Positions 1 to 11,340 of a DNA stretch of 64,000 nt are shown here, piece after piece; the stretch's first letter is position 1, and every line of letters begins with the position of its first letter. The stretch is from contig JARHVA010003263.1 in the NCBI GenBank assembly GCA_037957365.1, forward strand, positions 1,800,501 through 1,864,500, given 5' to 3'. The notes under the pieces were generated by a model. The model searched no databases, was not told the DNA's origin, and worked only from the letters and a program-made list of their open reading frames with translations. This DNA comes from Torreya grandis. Lineage: Eukaryota > Streptophyta > Pinopsida > Cupressales > Taxaceae. Position numbers and translations under genes: made by a program.

Positions 1-354
1 TGTGACTCGAGAAGAATTAGAAGGTGAAGTTAGATACATTGGAACTATATTCCCATTTAGGATGTTATTAACACAAAATAACAAAGGTACGTGACATGTA
101 CCAATAAATTAGAATAAAAGAGTGTCCTAGAGCACAAAAAGGCAAAATCATCATTTTGACTCAAAATAAATTGATCAAAGTTGGCTAGCTCATAAATTGC
201 ATTGCCCCATTTAGGGATAGTTTGACATAAATTGGCACTTGTAAATGACAAGTTTGAACCATTTAGGGTATTTTATGTAAAATGTGTATTTGAGTGCAAT
301 TTGAGTAAGATTGACAATTTCAACACAAATGGTGTTAGGAATTGGATGTCTACA
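1..354. repeat. LTR-like repeat fragment (copy 1)
   Basis: This stretch aligns along its length with 40510-40830 in the same orientation. Shared landmarks are a core 'caaaataacaaagg', the phrase 'gcattttgactca' (here 'tcattttgactca'), and an end in 'ggatgtctaca' here against 'aggtgtctata' there. The alignment stops sharply at about 354, as expected for an LTR end (TG...CA type). The fragment runs off the left edge of the window. Its orientation relative to a parent element is not settled: it could be the end of a plus-strand LTR, or the start of a minus-strand LTR beginning TGTAGACATCC. Confidence 0.6.
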
Positions 355-1191
355 TTTTATACCTATTTAAGAAGGTGTAGAGAGAAATTGTAATGAATCA
401 ACATCTTTTAAAAGAAAAGAGTTGTTAAGAATAAATTGGAAAAAACCCATGATGCCCCCTCAAGATGAAATACTAGGATGAAAGAGAAGGATGGACTCTT
501 GAAAAGAGAGAAAAAGTGAGAGATTAATCCATGGATAAGATCACATCCAGATGAGCTGATGCTTATATATATGGTTACCATCAATTATCAAAATATAATT
601 AGAGGTATAATAGGCACCAATAAATGAGGGGAATGGGAAAGATACAATCCATAAATGTAAGGGACACACTTTAAACGTACCCAATTTGAGAGTACAAGTT
701 GTGTGCTTATGACATTGATCAATCCTAAGATAAGTTACAAACTAAATATTTCCATTGTGGGTAGTAGTGTGGAGATATTGGAATTAGAGGAAGAGAGAGA
801 ACATTCTACTTCAGGAAGGGAAGCACCACTAGAATAGGGTCTCCAAAGAGAAGATAATAAGAAGTGCTCTAGTAGAGTAAATGTGATCATGATAAAATAG
901 TTTTGCCCCAGTAGGGAAAATTTTGATTATTGATAAAGAATAAATAATGGTTTACCCATATAGAGATGATGTGATTCATATGTTTTCAAATGTTATGCCC
1001 CAGCATGGGCAATTATCAAGCAAAATTGCTCAAGGATATAACCTAAATTATAGGTTAAAGTGAGTGGATGCAAACATACATGTGATGGTGTAATGGCTTA
1101 GAAAGCCACATAAAACCAAGCATATGAGAATGCAAAAAGTGATGAAAGAGAATGAAATATAGCTGAATTGACGTCAATAAAAATTTAATTA

Positions 1192-2400
1192 TACCTACAT
1201 AGTTCTATGGACTCATGTTCCAACCTAGACTTTAGGGTAATGTAGTTCACCCAAGTTTGGGAGAGAATGGAATGAGGAATGATGAAAACTAAACAAGAAT
1301 TGATTATAATCACAATATATGGAAAGAGAAGCACGTCTAAGCATAGAGTCGAGTGTTAAAATCCATGTTACCTAGATGCTTAATTCTATATCATGAGCTT
1401 GGATTATATAAAGTGTTTTTGAAAACAATTCATTGGAGCAATGTTGATGTTAAGACTTTGAGACCTGAGCACAAAGTGCTTTCTATAGAAAAATAAATTA
1501 ATCATCATAAGTATGAATAAATTAGAATGACATAATATTCTAATTGTACTAAGCTAGTTCAAATTTGAATACCTATAATTAAGGATAATGGTAAAAGAAT
1601 GACCAAAACTAGAGTTACAACTATTTACATTTAAACAAAAAATCAAAGACAAAGAAAAAGATAAACATAAATGAACCTAAATTAAAATAAATATATGATC
1701 AATCAAGACTTAAGTAGGATTAAAAAATTTAAAAATAAAAAGCAAGAAAATATTAATAACATGAGACCAAGATATAAATAATCAAGATCCATCTGGACCA
1801 TAACGACATTTTTGAACACAAAATAGAAAAGCAAAATCAAACAAAAAAACAAGACACTAGCAACAATCAAATAAAAAATGGTTCAATAACAACATAATAA
1901 CATAAGATCAAGATATAAATAATCAAGATCCATGTGAATCATCAAGATGTTCTGAAACACAAAAGTGATAAGCAAAAACATATAGGGAAACACAAGACTA
2001 AGATGAGACAAGAAGTAATAAAAAGAGAAAAGGAGAAGAAATAAAAAAGAGAGGTGTGAAAGCACAAAAAAACACCAATAAAACACAAATAAACACACAC
2101 AAATAAAAAAAAAAGTTAGTGTGGTTTAAAGAGAAATATTCATGCATGTGCAGTAAAGGCATTACTTTTCACCACAACATAACAAAGAACAAAGACACAA
2201 AATTTGTTCTCTATTTAAAGAGGAATAATGACAGAAGAAATGGGGGAAGAGAAGAAAAGGAAGGGCTTGGTTGAGCAGACTCCAAATGTACAAGACATTG
2301 GATACTACCTATATAGTTCCATGGATGCATGTTCCAACATGAACATTAGGCCAAATTTAGTTCTCCTAGGAAATGGGACAGAAGAAACACGATGATCAGA
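1192..2400. repeat. Diverged direct repeat pair about 1.1 kb apart
   Basis: The segment from about 1192 to 1290 ('acctacatagttctatgg' and following) resembles the segment from about 2304 to 2400 ('acctatatagttccatgg' and following). Both continue through 'catgttccaac' and a leucine-zipper-free, non-coding tail of similar spacing. The copies are clearly diverged, so the duplication is old. Confidence 0.55.
1757..2040. repeat. Two-copy tandem repeat, period 141 bp
   Basis: The string 'aagatataaataatcaaga' occurs in both copies, in an A-rich context preceded by 'taacat' at about 1757 and again about 141 bases later. The similarity continues into 'tccat' and the following 'acacaaaa' tract before fading. 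No protein is encoded on either strand. Confidence 0.65.
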
Positions 2401-3309
2401 CCAACATGATTCATGTTATAGAAGAAAATATAAGATATGAAAAGCAAATGAGAATGGTCTTGGAAACAACAAGCTGATGGGATGAGAAAGAATGATCTTG
2501 CAAAATGGAAAGTGTGTGGAACAAGATTAATTGGTATTTATTTGCTTGTAAAATGATAAGAGCATAACATGATGGGATGGGAATGTAAAAATGCACAAAA
2601 GTGTGAGACAATGTTTTTGTTATTTTGTGGATCATGTTCTAATTTGCTTGGTATTTTCAAAGTATTTCCAATGTTTTTGGTATTTTTGGGATAAAATATG
2701 CACAATGTGGGATCATCTAGTCAAGGAGATGCATGCCTAAGAGTAGAGATTCCAATAAAACAACTAAGCCAGCTATAATAGCCCATGCTCACAAATCAGA
2801 GAGAGTGAGGATCCTGATAAGACAACAAATGCTACAAAGAGCAATAAATGTAATATAGAATGGTGTGCATCATGAAGTAACTCTAAAGAAGTATCTACAT
2901 TCACCTATCTATAATAGTGCAACAAAGGTCTACAACTAAAAATATGCTCTTGTTCACTTGTCTATTGAAGAAGCTACAAAATACTGTTCTAGTTGAACTG
3001 CTTTGTATAACTAGTATTGAGGATGTTCATAATGTTCAAGAGACATAAGCAAGATCATAATTGGTCAAGGGATAAAAAATGTTCAAGATTATAACATGCC
3101 CAAGACATAAAAAATAATATGGTTCTCAAGGAGAATAATATAGGATAGGGTGAAATGTGTTCAGAGTGCCAATGATTCCAAATCCTTCACTATTCAAAAT
3201 CATGAAGAGTAGACCAAGGTAGTATAAAATGTGTTTAGGGTAGGATAAAATGGTGGGATAAAGTTAATTCAACATAAGTCTCCCCCAAGTCTGGGGTCTT
3301 GTAGACAAT

Positions 3310-4640
3310 GGTTCAAATTTGTTCATATGTAGAACCTCTTAAGTTGTACGATCTTCATGGGCTTTGGAAGTTATTTACTATTAGGTTTAGCCAGTCAATG
3401 TGCCCCTGATCCATAATCTGCCATGACAATATAAGGTCCCAACCAATTAAGCTAAAAATTACCTTTATTTTTTGCATTCAACATTCATGTTATTTTGGTT
3501 CTCTTTTAAAACCAAGTCACCAATCTCAAATTCTCAAGGGAGAATGCACTTGCTATAGCTTTTCCACAACCTATTCTAATAGGCCTACAAGTTTTCTAGG
3601 GCAGCCAAATGCTTACCATCAAGAAGTTCTAGTTTTTTCAGCCATGAGGCTCTATAGTATTCATCATATTTAATATGCTTTAGTGATATTTGTAATGATG
3701 GTATCTCAATATTGATCAGGATAATAGCTTTAGTTCCAAAAACAAGGGAGTATGGAGTGGCTCTAGTTGGAGTTTGATGATTGGTTCTATAAGCCCAAAG
3801 GGTAGGAAAGAGTTGCAAGTGCCAATTAAGATCAATGTCTTTGAAAATATTTTTTAAGATGGATACAATGGTTTTATTTAATGCCTCAGTTTGTCTACTT
3901 CCTTATGGGTTTTATGGATTTGATTTCTTATGCTTGATTTTGAATTTCACATAAAGAGATTTTACATCATGTTTCACAAAAGATCCACCATTATTAGATA
4001 TAATATGGGATGGGATGCCATATCAATAGATGATATTTTAATGAATAAATTTGTCTATCTACTTCTTGGTAACATAAGTGAGAGGAATGGCCTCAATCCA
4101 CTTGGTAAAATACTCAGTTTCCATCAAAATGTGCTTATGACCATCTAAAGATGTTGGGTTAATTTTCTTGATGAGATTGAGACCCCACATTAAGAACAAC
4201 CATGGTGTTATAATTGGTTTTAGTGGTAAAGAAGGTGCATGTATCAAGTTGCCATGTTGTTGATACAGAACACACTTATTTACATAATTTTAAGCTTTAG
4301 TCTCCATTTAGGACCAATAATACCATGTTTTAAAGAGTTTTTTTTCTAGGATTACACCATTGGTGTGAGCCACACACATTCCTTCATGAACCTTCTTTAG
4401 TGATAACTTAGATTACCCTACAGACAAACACCAAAGAAGCATTCCATCATAGCCTTTATGATAAAGTGTGTTTCTCAAGAGAGTATAACAGGTTAAGTGA
4501 TGAAGGAATAGTTTTTGTTGGTAGTTAGAAAGGTTAGTGGGGAAGACATGACTATGGAAATAGTTATAAAAGTCTTGGTACCATGGTAGCTCAGGTGGGG
4601 GATTAGGAACAACAATGGCACACACCCTCTCTAAATCTAT
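3310..4640 (-). pseudogene. pol: Tat A integrase
   Basis: The zinc-binding region is remnant at about 4420-4250 (EGMCVAHTNG, then CVLYQQHGNLIHAPSLPLK). The catalytic core follows: WGLNLIKKINPTSLDGHKHI and EYFTKWIEAIPLTYVT (4195-4060), IISNNGGSF (catalytic-region Asp changed to Asn), and RQTEALNKTI with the Glu kept. A well-kept segment at 3818-3585 reads TLWAYRTNHQTPTRATPYSL, and the C-terminal part (LNWLGPYIVMADYGSGAH) ends near 3320. Integrase inserts element cDNA into host DNA. Multiple stops and the lost Asp make it inactive. Confidence 0.87.
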
Positions 4641-4689
4641 TATAACATGTGTAGACTAAATAAGATTTTCAATTAGGAACTAATACTCT

Positions 4690-5090
4690 TTGGCACTATC
4701 ATGCATTTGAATCATGAAACCAATTGTTTCCATGGCATCAATGGATCTATTGTTTACTCTTAGAACTTGTTCAAAATATAGAGATTTAAAATGTGTTTTG
4801 AGGTTATTGAAAAATTGATTGTAAGGGACAAGCTTGTCATCTCTTGTTTGATATTGATCGGTGGTCTGATTGATGATTAACTATGGATCTCTATAGACCT
4901 TTAATCTTTGAATATCCCATTGTATAGCAAGGTGAAACCCTACAATCAATGCCTTATACTCAGCCATATTATTTGTACAATGAAATTAAATATAGAATGC
5001 TTTGGGAATCAAATCCCCCTATGATGTGATCAACAATATGTTGGTTCCAGATCCATGGGATGTGAAGGATCCATCAAAATAGAGAAATCA
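4690..5090 (-). pseudogene. Tat A second RNase H (archaeal type, aRNH)
   Basis: The minus strand reads LYFDGSFTSHGSGTNILL at about 5090-5035, then TNNMAEYKALIVGFHLAI, LKVYRDP, and LRVNNRSIDAMETIG. FDGS with a following Gly-rich turn, NNMAEY and a C-terminal D-A are the conserved blocks of the archaeal-type RNase H that Tat elements carry between RT-RNase H and integrase. This domain places the relic in the Tat clade. Stops interrupt it at several points. The usual 'GDSQL' block is degraded to 'YRDP' plus a stop. Confidence 0.82.
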
Positions 5091-5239
5091 CTATTCAATA
5101 TCCTATAATGTTTGTTCTATCATCATGATAAAATCATCTATAAAGTCAAAATTGAGAGGCTAAATATCCTCAATAGGAGCTTTTACAAGTTGGTCAACAA
5201 TTACTTTCCCTCTGATGAGATTTTTATTCTAGTACTCAA

Positions 5240-5660
5240 TATCAAACTCACTTAGGAGCATAATCTATTTATCCATGCATCCTTAAAGAGATGCTTTAGA
5301 AAAGAGGAACTTGAGAGAGTCCACCTTGATGATGATAATAGTTTTGTTATTTAGCATATAATGTCACAATTTCTGAGTAATGAACACTATAGCTAAACAT
5401 GCCTTCTCAATAGATGTATAATTATGTTCATAATCCACCATAATGTGACTTAAATAATAAACAGTGTGTTCCTTATCATGATCATCATGTTGGGCCAAAA
5501 GTGCCCCTAGTGCATGTTCTATGGCTAATATATAAAGAAGTAGTGGATTTTCCTATGTTGGCAGTCTTAAGACTGATGGATTGGCCAAGTATGTCTTAAT
5601 ATTTACAAACGCTATCTAATAATCTTCATCCCATTGAAATGTTACCCCTTTATTCAAAAG
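5240..5660 (-). pseudogene. pol: Tat A RNase H (first)
   Basis: After RT, the minus strand reads VTFQWDEDY, then VLRLPT, LLLYISAIEHALGALLAQHD, and VYYLSHIMVDYEHNYTSIEK. These are the standard blocks of the RNase H attached to gypsy RT, although the first catalytic Asp is replaced (YISA for the usual Y-x-D/S-A). Several stops are present. In the family this domain degrades the RNA strand during reverse transcription. Confidence 0.8.
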
Positions 5661-5699
5661 ATGAGTAAATGGGTGGCACTTATCTGCCAATTGAGAAAT

Positions 5700-6650
5700 G
5701 AACCTATGCATAGACTAGATCTTTCCTTACAGGATTCATAATTATTTAAGATTGTTTGGTGGAGGCATTTACATAATATCTTTGAAATTTATAGGGTTGA
5801 ATTAAATCCTTCATTTTGATAAAATAAACCCTAGTAATTTCCTTGATGTGACTCCAAGGACACATTTTTTAGGATTCATGTAGACTTTATATTCATGAAG
5901 CCTCTAAAATATTCTTCATAGAATGCTAGGATGTCCATCTCTTGTTCATGATTTTTATATTATATCATCAACATAATCCTCTACAATGTCATGCATCATG
6001 TCATGGAAGATGATAGTAATTATGCATTGATATGTTGCTTTAGTGTTCTTCAATCCAAATGACATGATTTGATAATAGAATGTCCCCCATAAAATGGTAA
6101 ACATAGTCATGTGATATTCTTCAAGGGCTATCTTGATCTGATTATAAATATAAAATCCATCCATTAAGGATATCATCTCATACCTATTAGTTGAGTTGAT
6201 GATCATGTTTATGTTGGGTAGAGGAAAACCATCTTTGGGGCATGCTTTATTGATATCTCTAAAATTAGTACAAATATGTATACCCAAGTTCTTTTTACTT
6301 ACTAGGACTATGTTATAAATCCATTTAGAGTAATCTAGGGGTTTAATAAAATTGGATCCTAACAAATTTTTTAGTTTGGCTTTAACCAATAAGGCAATGA
6401 GTGGATGCATCTTTCTCAATTTCTACTTAACTGGTTTTGCATCAGGATGGACAACAACGTGATGCACAATCAAATTAGGGTCTAATCTTGGCATGTTAGA
6501 TTATGCCCATGCAAAGATGTCTATATAATCCTTAAGAATGGATATAATATGCTCACATTTGGCTCAATAAGGGAAACTCCAAGATAAACAATTTTGGGAT
6601 CCTCATAAGTTCCCAAGTTCACTTCCATTATGTTTTCCATAAGAAGTGTG
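5700..6650 (-). pseudogene. pol: Tat A reverse transcriptase
   Basis: A 154-codon open stretch (6419-5955) carries the fingers and palm of a Ty3/gypsy RT: KLKNLLGSNFIKPLDYSKW, then INKACPKDGFPLPNIN, SLMDGFYIYNQIKI, SFGLKNTKATYQ, and the catalytic box YVDD at 5976-5965. Upstream at about 6640-6440 are remnants of the RT entry segment (VNLGTYEDPKIVYLG, MPRLDPNLIVHH). Downstream, KKCVLGVTSRKLLGF continues the thumb, broken by stops. RT copies element RNA into cDNA inside the particle. It is the best-preserved domain of Tat A, but its frame is interrupted at both ends. Confidence 0.92.
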
Positions 6651-8080
6651 GATCCATATTCTATAATTATAGGCAATGTATGGTCATGATCATCTTATTT
6701 TGCCATATCTTCTTCTTGTTCCTCCCAAAGATCTGGATAGTATAAAGAATTAGAATCTACCATCTTAAGTAAATGCCAAGTAGCGAAAACCTATATAAAC
6801 TCAAGAGGAAGATGCTCAAACATTTGATGTTGTTTTGAAAAAGTACTTGTACTAGATATGGAACATGGACTAGATGGGCCTTCTATATCTTAAGGGTATG
6901 AGCAAACTTTCCTGCCTAGGAGTGCCTAAAATAGGTTTTCACTCAAAGGCTTGTATTTTTTTTTGACTTTTTCCCTGATCGATGAGTTCCTCAAAGAGGT
7001 TTCACCCAAAGATATTGATGTTTTTTTTATTATGACCAAGAAATTTTATGTACTCTCCAAACTAGGAAAAAGGATCTAATGAAAAATAAAATTCCTATTT
7101 TTGATCACCAATGGGAAATCCATCTCGTAGGACCATGTATTCTATAATTGATTCATCATTTTAAAACTCATCAAAGCGTATGACCAAATTTTAATGGTCC
7201 CAATCTATGAGTTCAAGATGGAAAAGGAATAGGGAATAATGAGGGTTTGCTTAAGGATGGGAAGCTGTAATAGTAAAAATATAATGTCCTTCTTTAGGAA
7301 GGGAAGCACCACTAGGACAAGTTCTTACTTCAAGATGGGAAGATCCAATGGGTGTTATGGTCAATATGGCACTAGAATCAAATAAATATGAGTCAACAAG
7401 TTCATCAAAAAGGCTATAATAGTATGTTGCATCACTGCTAGGAGTCTCATCGCTAGTCACTTCAGAAGAGTCACTATTGAAAGTCATGAAGTCACCCTTT
7501 GGTGGTATAAATCCAAGACCATGATTCTAATTGATAAATCCAGCTGATAAGGGCTCTAAGATTCCTTATGCTCATGGGCTAAGGCCTTTCCTTGTATATT
7601 CAATATGATCCATTATGTAGTTAGGGATATGATACTTTGGATTATAAAATAAATCAATAAGGCCTTCAGAATATAACCAACCTCCCTCGGTAAAATCCTC
7701 TCGATCTTTCTTTGAAGAAATTGTAGGTACAAAAACCATAGGTGGATTTGTTTGTTTCTTCTTTGGTTGCCAAAATTGGTTGGTTTATTAGGAGTTTTAG
7801 ATGGTTTACTCTTTCCAAATGACTTAAGGGATATATGAAAATTTTCAATATGGAAGACATCCTTAATATGGAATGTGGAAATACCTACGTCTTTAATTAC
7901 AACTTATTTTACAAGAGCTGTAAGAAATGGATCAATCAAAGTGGAAGCTAGATCACCAGGGTTGATATAATTAGATAGACATGGATGGGAAATGATGGAT
8001 TTATTATTGTTCACAATGAACTCAGAATCTAGACAATATTATTAATTATAAAACTCAACTTCAAGATTCTTTAAATATTG
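6650..8080 (-). pseudogene. Tat A protease-to-RT linker
   Basis: This is protein-like on the minus strand but has no catalytic motif. One 78-codon open stretch (7251-7487) is acidic and Ser/Asp-rich, including DSSEVTSDETPSSDATYYY. Another, ending near 7666, is basic and Lys/Asn-rich. Tat elements carry a long, poorly conserved linker here, so function cannot be assigned. Confidence 0.45.
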
Positions 8081-8480
8081 ATATGGCTACTGATCAATAG
8101 GATTAGTGACCTCAATCCCATCATTGGGAAACTTAAGGCACTGGTGAAGAGTAGATGGGACTGCCTATACTTCAGGAATCTAGGGGGGACCAAGAAATAT
8201 GTTATAAGTAAGTTCAATAACCATAATATGGAATAATGTGTGATGAGAAATGGATCCAACCATGACTAGTAACCAAATTTTACCTGAAGACTCTCTCTCA
8301 ACATTATCATAATCTATTATTATAAGTATTTAGCTGAATGTCCTTATCCATGAAACCTAATCATCATACCAACTTAAGAGATATGATGTTTATACTTGAA
8401 TCATTATCTATAAGAACCCACATGATCTTATGATCCATAATGATTATCTCAATATACAGTGGGTTATTATGGTTTGGGCC
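8080..8480 (-). pseudogene. Tat A aspartic protease
   Basis: The minus strand reads DHKIMWVLIDNDSSINII at about 8440-8390. This corresponds to the retropepsin active-site block that normally reads LIDxGSS with N-[IL] after it; here the catalytic-loop Gly is replaced by Asp. About 150 residues on, ELTYNIFLG followed by AVPSTLHQCLKF (around 8250-8130, with a frameshift between) matches the C-terminal part of Tat-type proteases. The protease would cleave the Gag-Pol polyprotein. The changed active-site loop and stops make it inactive. Confidence 0.7.
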
Positions 8481-8519
8481 AAGAGTGGACATGTCTTTTT
8501 GATCAAATGTGATTTACCA

Positions 8520-9380
8520 GAATGAAGACAAATGTCCAATTAGGTTCTAGAATCGATTAGGGTTAATATCATTAGGCATAGTAAATTATTTCAAAAGGTT
8601 ATTCATAATAATTCTATGGAAATCAAATGTTTTCAAGAGTTCTAATATGGAAATCTGTGTAGGCATTTTGTTCAATCAGTCTACTAAACTATAAGGCTTT
8701 TCAATTGTGGATTAAGCTAGTTTAGTCTTTATTGGCACAATATTCAGCTTTGAAACCATTGGCACAATGTTCTCATTAGGTTTCATCAAAAAAGTGGTTT
8801 AAGGACCCTGAATAGTAACTCATGGGAATCTATTTGTGATTGTACAACCTAGAGGTGGTAAGGAGTCATTATAATTGGAATAGGAAGGCAAAGGTCCTTA
8901 GATGATGATTCACGAGCATCTAGCTCTATTGCTATAGTTTTGAGTCCATGAGGAGACTTTATAATTAGAAGAAGGGTGTTACTATTTAGAAGTAGTAACC
9001 TATGAAAATGGAGTTGTAACATGATTATGTAAACTTGATGTAGTATTACTAGGGGAGAGGGTGTTGACCCTATAATGATGGGTCCTATGCTGCGATAAAC
9101 ATGAGATTATCCACATGGATTTATAGTAATAGTGACAACTTGGGTAGCTAAAATGTGCTCCATAGTATTTTTATAATTATAGGGCATGTTGTTATAAGCC
9201 ACATTATTACTATGGGCATTATGATCCCTATTATACTCATTACAATTCTGACCCTGATGATGGTTCTGCTTCTACCTCTATCCTTGCTTTTGAACTTATT
9301 TTTGATTGTTTCTTGGTGACAGTGGATTATGTCAAGAAAAGGTATCTTTTTATATTCCTACATCTTGATTTGTGTCTTGA
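8520..9380 (-). pseudogene. Tat A gag-to-protease linker
   Basis: The minus strand keeps protein-like stretches, for example QGQNCNEYNRDHNAHSNN and further Asn/His-rich sequence, then Ser/Pro-rich text at about 9050-8880. Frames change several times and no catalytic motif is present. By position it connects the gag zinc knuckle to the protease. It is a relic with no separate function assignable. Confidence 0.4.
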
Positions 9381-9600
9381 TCAGGGTCCAACTTAATTTA
9401 TAATTCACCACTTTCAATAAATTCCTTAGTAATATATCATAATTGGATGCAATGATATGCACTGTGACCAACAACATGATGGAAGTTACACCATTTATTC
9501 TCTTTATACCAATCTAGTTTTGGTTGACCTTGAGGAAATGGCCTTGATACTAACCATACAATAAAATTAGCCATGAAAATATTTTGTAACACTATTTCAA
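9380..9600 (-). pseudogene. gag: Tat A gag zinc-knuckle region
   Basis: After a stretch with KLDWYKENKWCNFHHV, the minus strand reads CNFHHVVGHSAYHC. This is a C-x3-H-x3-GH-x4-C knuckle-like motif followed by a charged helix (ITKEFIESGEL). This matches the nucleocapsid end of Tat-type gag, where the residues bind zinc and element RNA. The position just downstream of the capsid block supports the call. Stops follow soon after, at about 9420 and 9390. Confidence 0.65.
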
Positions 9601-9899
9601 CTGACTCTCCTAACTTACTAAAGACCCTAAAATTATTTATGAAATGTCCTTCATGGAGATTGTCTCTATAAAGTAGGTGGTGGATTTGGGGGAGTTATTT
9701 ATACATTTGGGGGAGGCACAACCTACACCATTTGTATATGCCTTGATTTAGTCACTCCATTTCCAACTATGTTCTTGTTTTTGTTAAATCCCTTAGGCTT
9801 ATCCTATGTAACTATTTGAATCAATGATTAGGTCTGATTAGATGTCTGACCTTGTATGAAAATCTTGACAAGACCTTTAGCAATAAGAGCCTTCTCAAT

Positions 9900-10400
9900 T
9901 TTCACTCCTTTATCAATAATTTATTGAAATGAGTTATCACAAGCTAATAATAAATTATGCATGAATTCAAGATGCAAGTCTGTGCAAATATTTCAGCCAA
10001 TTGTTTATCTGGCAAGTTATGTTGAAAGCAACCTGCCAATGCTCTTTGCCTTTGTAGATATGCATTAAAACTTTCACCAACACACTGTTTGGATTTGCAC
10101 AAGTTAACAACAATCAATTCATGTTTGATGTTATATGAGAAATGGTTAATTTTTTTTTTTGATAAGGTGTTCTAATCTGCAACTTATCCTTTGGGCAGTT
10201 TACGTAGCCAATCTAAGGCCTATCCTATTAAACTCCATAAAAATAATCAAAGTAAGTACTTGGTACTATAAGAAACCTCTTGACATAAGAAAAATAATGC
10301 CTATATGTGCTTACGTGGATTTCCCTTTCCTTTATATTTATCAAATTTGGGTGCCTCAAAATGAGGTGAAAAGGGGTTTTGGAGAATAGATAAATTAAAT
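9900..10400 (-). pseudogene. gag: Tat A gag capsid domain
   Basis: The minus strand encodes a retrotransposon gag (capsid) domain. The clearest part is at about 10120-9960, with segments ELIVVNLCKSKQ, VGESFNAYLQRQRALAG and LPDKQLAEIFAQTC. Upstream, at about 10390-10290, are remnants of the usual entry segment, with KPLFTSF and a Lys/Gly-rich run, broken by several stops. Gag forms the virus-like particle in the cytoplasm and packages element RNA. The domain order and spacing relative to the zinc knuckle at about 9490 fit Tat-type gag. The copy is dead. Confidence 0.75.
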
Positions 10401-10504
10401 GGATATTAACATATCTCATCAAATTGTACCTTTTAACTCTATTATTCATCTCTAATCTCTAAACAATTTCCTTCATAGAATTCCACTCTTACATGTTTGG
10501 TGCA

Positions 10505-10660
10505 TTTGTGGTTTGGATAAAATGTTTTTGGGGTGGTATGTACTCCTGGTTTCATTGTTGTTGGGGTGGAATGTGCCCCTAGTTTTATTGCTATTGGGGT
10601 GGAATGTGCCCCTGGTTTTGTTGTTGTTGGGGTGGAATGTACCCCTAGTTTTATGTGGAT
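10505..10660 (-). repeat. In-frame 33-bp tandem repeat inside gag (11-residue unit)
   Basis: The 'ggggtgg' core recurs at 10530, 10563, 10596 and 10629, exactly 33 bases apart. On the minus strand, the coding direction of Tat A, each unit reads as a hydrophilic peptide close to GTFHPNNNKTR with no stop across the four units. The repeat sits between the gag N-terminal block and the capsid block. The plus-strand reading is an open but hydrophobic Leu/Val repeat (GWNVPLVLLLL) and is the antisense shadow. Confidence 0.8.
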
Positions 10661-11340
10661 TTATATGGAATGTATACCTTTCAATTTATGTTTTGGTTTT
10701 GATTCACTCCTTGAGTCAAAAAAATAGGCTATTGATTATTAGATTGTAAAACATTCCCTAAATTTGGTTGTTTAGTACCTTATTGATTTGGGATATTTTT
10801 ATGTTTGTCTACCAATCTCTACATTGGTTAGAATGAACTAGCTAAATTATCTTGAGGGATTTCCTCAATTCGAACTAAATGTTTGGGTCTTAGATTTTTT
10901 AAAGTAACAAGTGGTTCTGGATGATTAAATAATGTAAGCTCCATGTTAAATGGAACATTTTGTAAGATCTATTATGACTTTAACTATTCATTTAAGTTAC
11001 CTTGATCCCCTATGGTTATGTTTTCATCAAATGTTTGTTGCATACCTTCGACACATTTCCATGTTCTTTTGAAATATCATTATGAATTGAAGTAGAAACT
11101 AATGAGTCAATTAAGTTTACAATAATTTGATCTACATATCATTGACTTATTATCTTGATCTTGGCTAGAAGATTTAAATTTGTGGGTTTTGACTCTATTT
11201 GTATTTCCTTTCCTTTGTTAGAAGAATAAGGCATGTGTATGTGTGAAAAAGCTTGCTCTTTCCATCATTATTCTTTTTATCTCTTTAAGGTATGTAATTT
11301 TTATATAGGAAAGTCTAAAGGTAGTCTAGCACTTGATTCT
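10660..11340 (-). pseudogene. gag: Tat A gag middle part
   Basis: The minus strand retains protein-like stretches between the N-terminal block and the 11-residue repeat, such as SNKGKEIQIESKPTN at about 11220-11170 and EPLVTLKNLRPKHLVRIEE at about 10920-10860. Stops break it every 20-40 codons. No domain is recognised. It is kept as part of gag because the strand, spacing and hydrophilic composition fit. Confidence 0.4.

Larger units (their letters stand above)
355..3300. other. Gene-free stretch beyond the Tat A pol end
   Basis: No frame here gives recognisable protein. If it belongs to the minus-strand Tat A relic, it is the untranslated region between pol and the 3' LTR, which is often long and repeat-bearing in Tat/Ogre elements. 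It holds two old internal duplications, listed separately, and an A-rich block around 1660-2110. Confidence 0.5.

Noticed and set aside
3930..4148. Plus-strand 72-codon open frame in the Tat A integrase region
   Set aside because: Antisense to integrase blocks legible on the minus strand.
10513..10749. Plus-strand open frame with Leu/Val-rich GWNVPLVLLLL repeats, like a membrane peptide
   Set aside because: It is the antisense of the in-frame gag repeat of Tat A. The minus-strand reading fits the surrounding gag domains.
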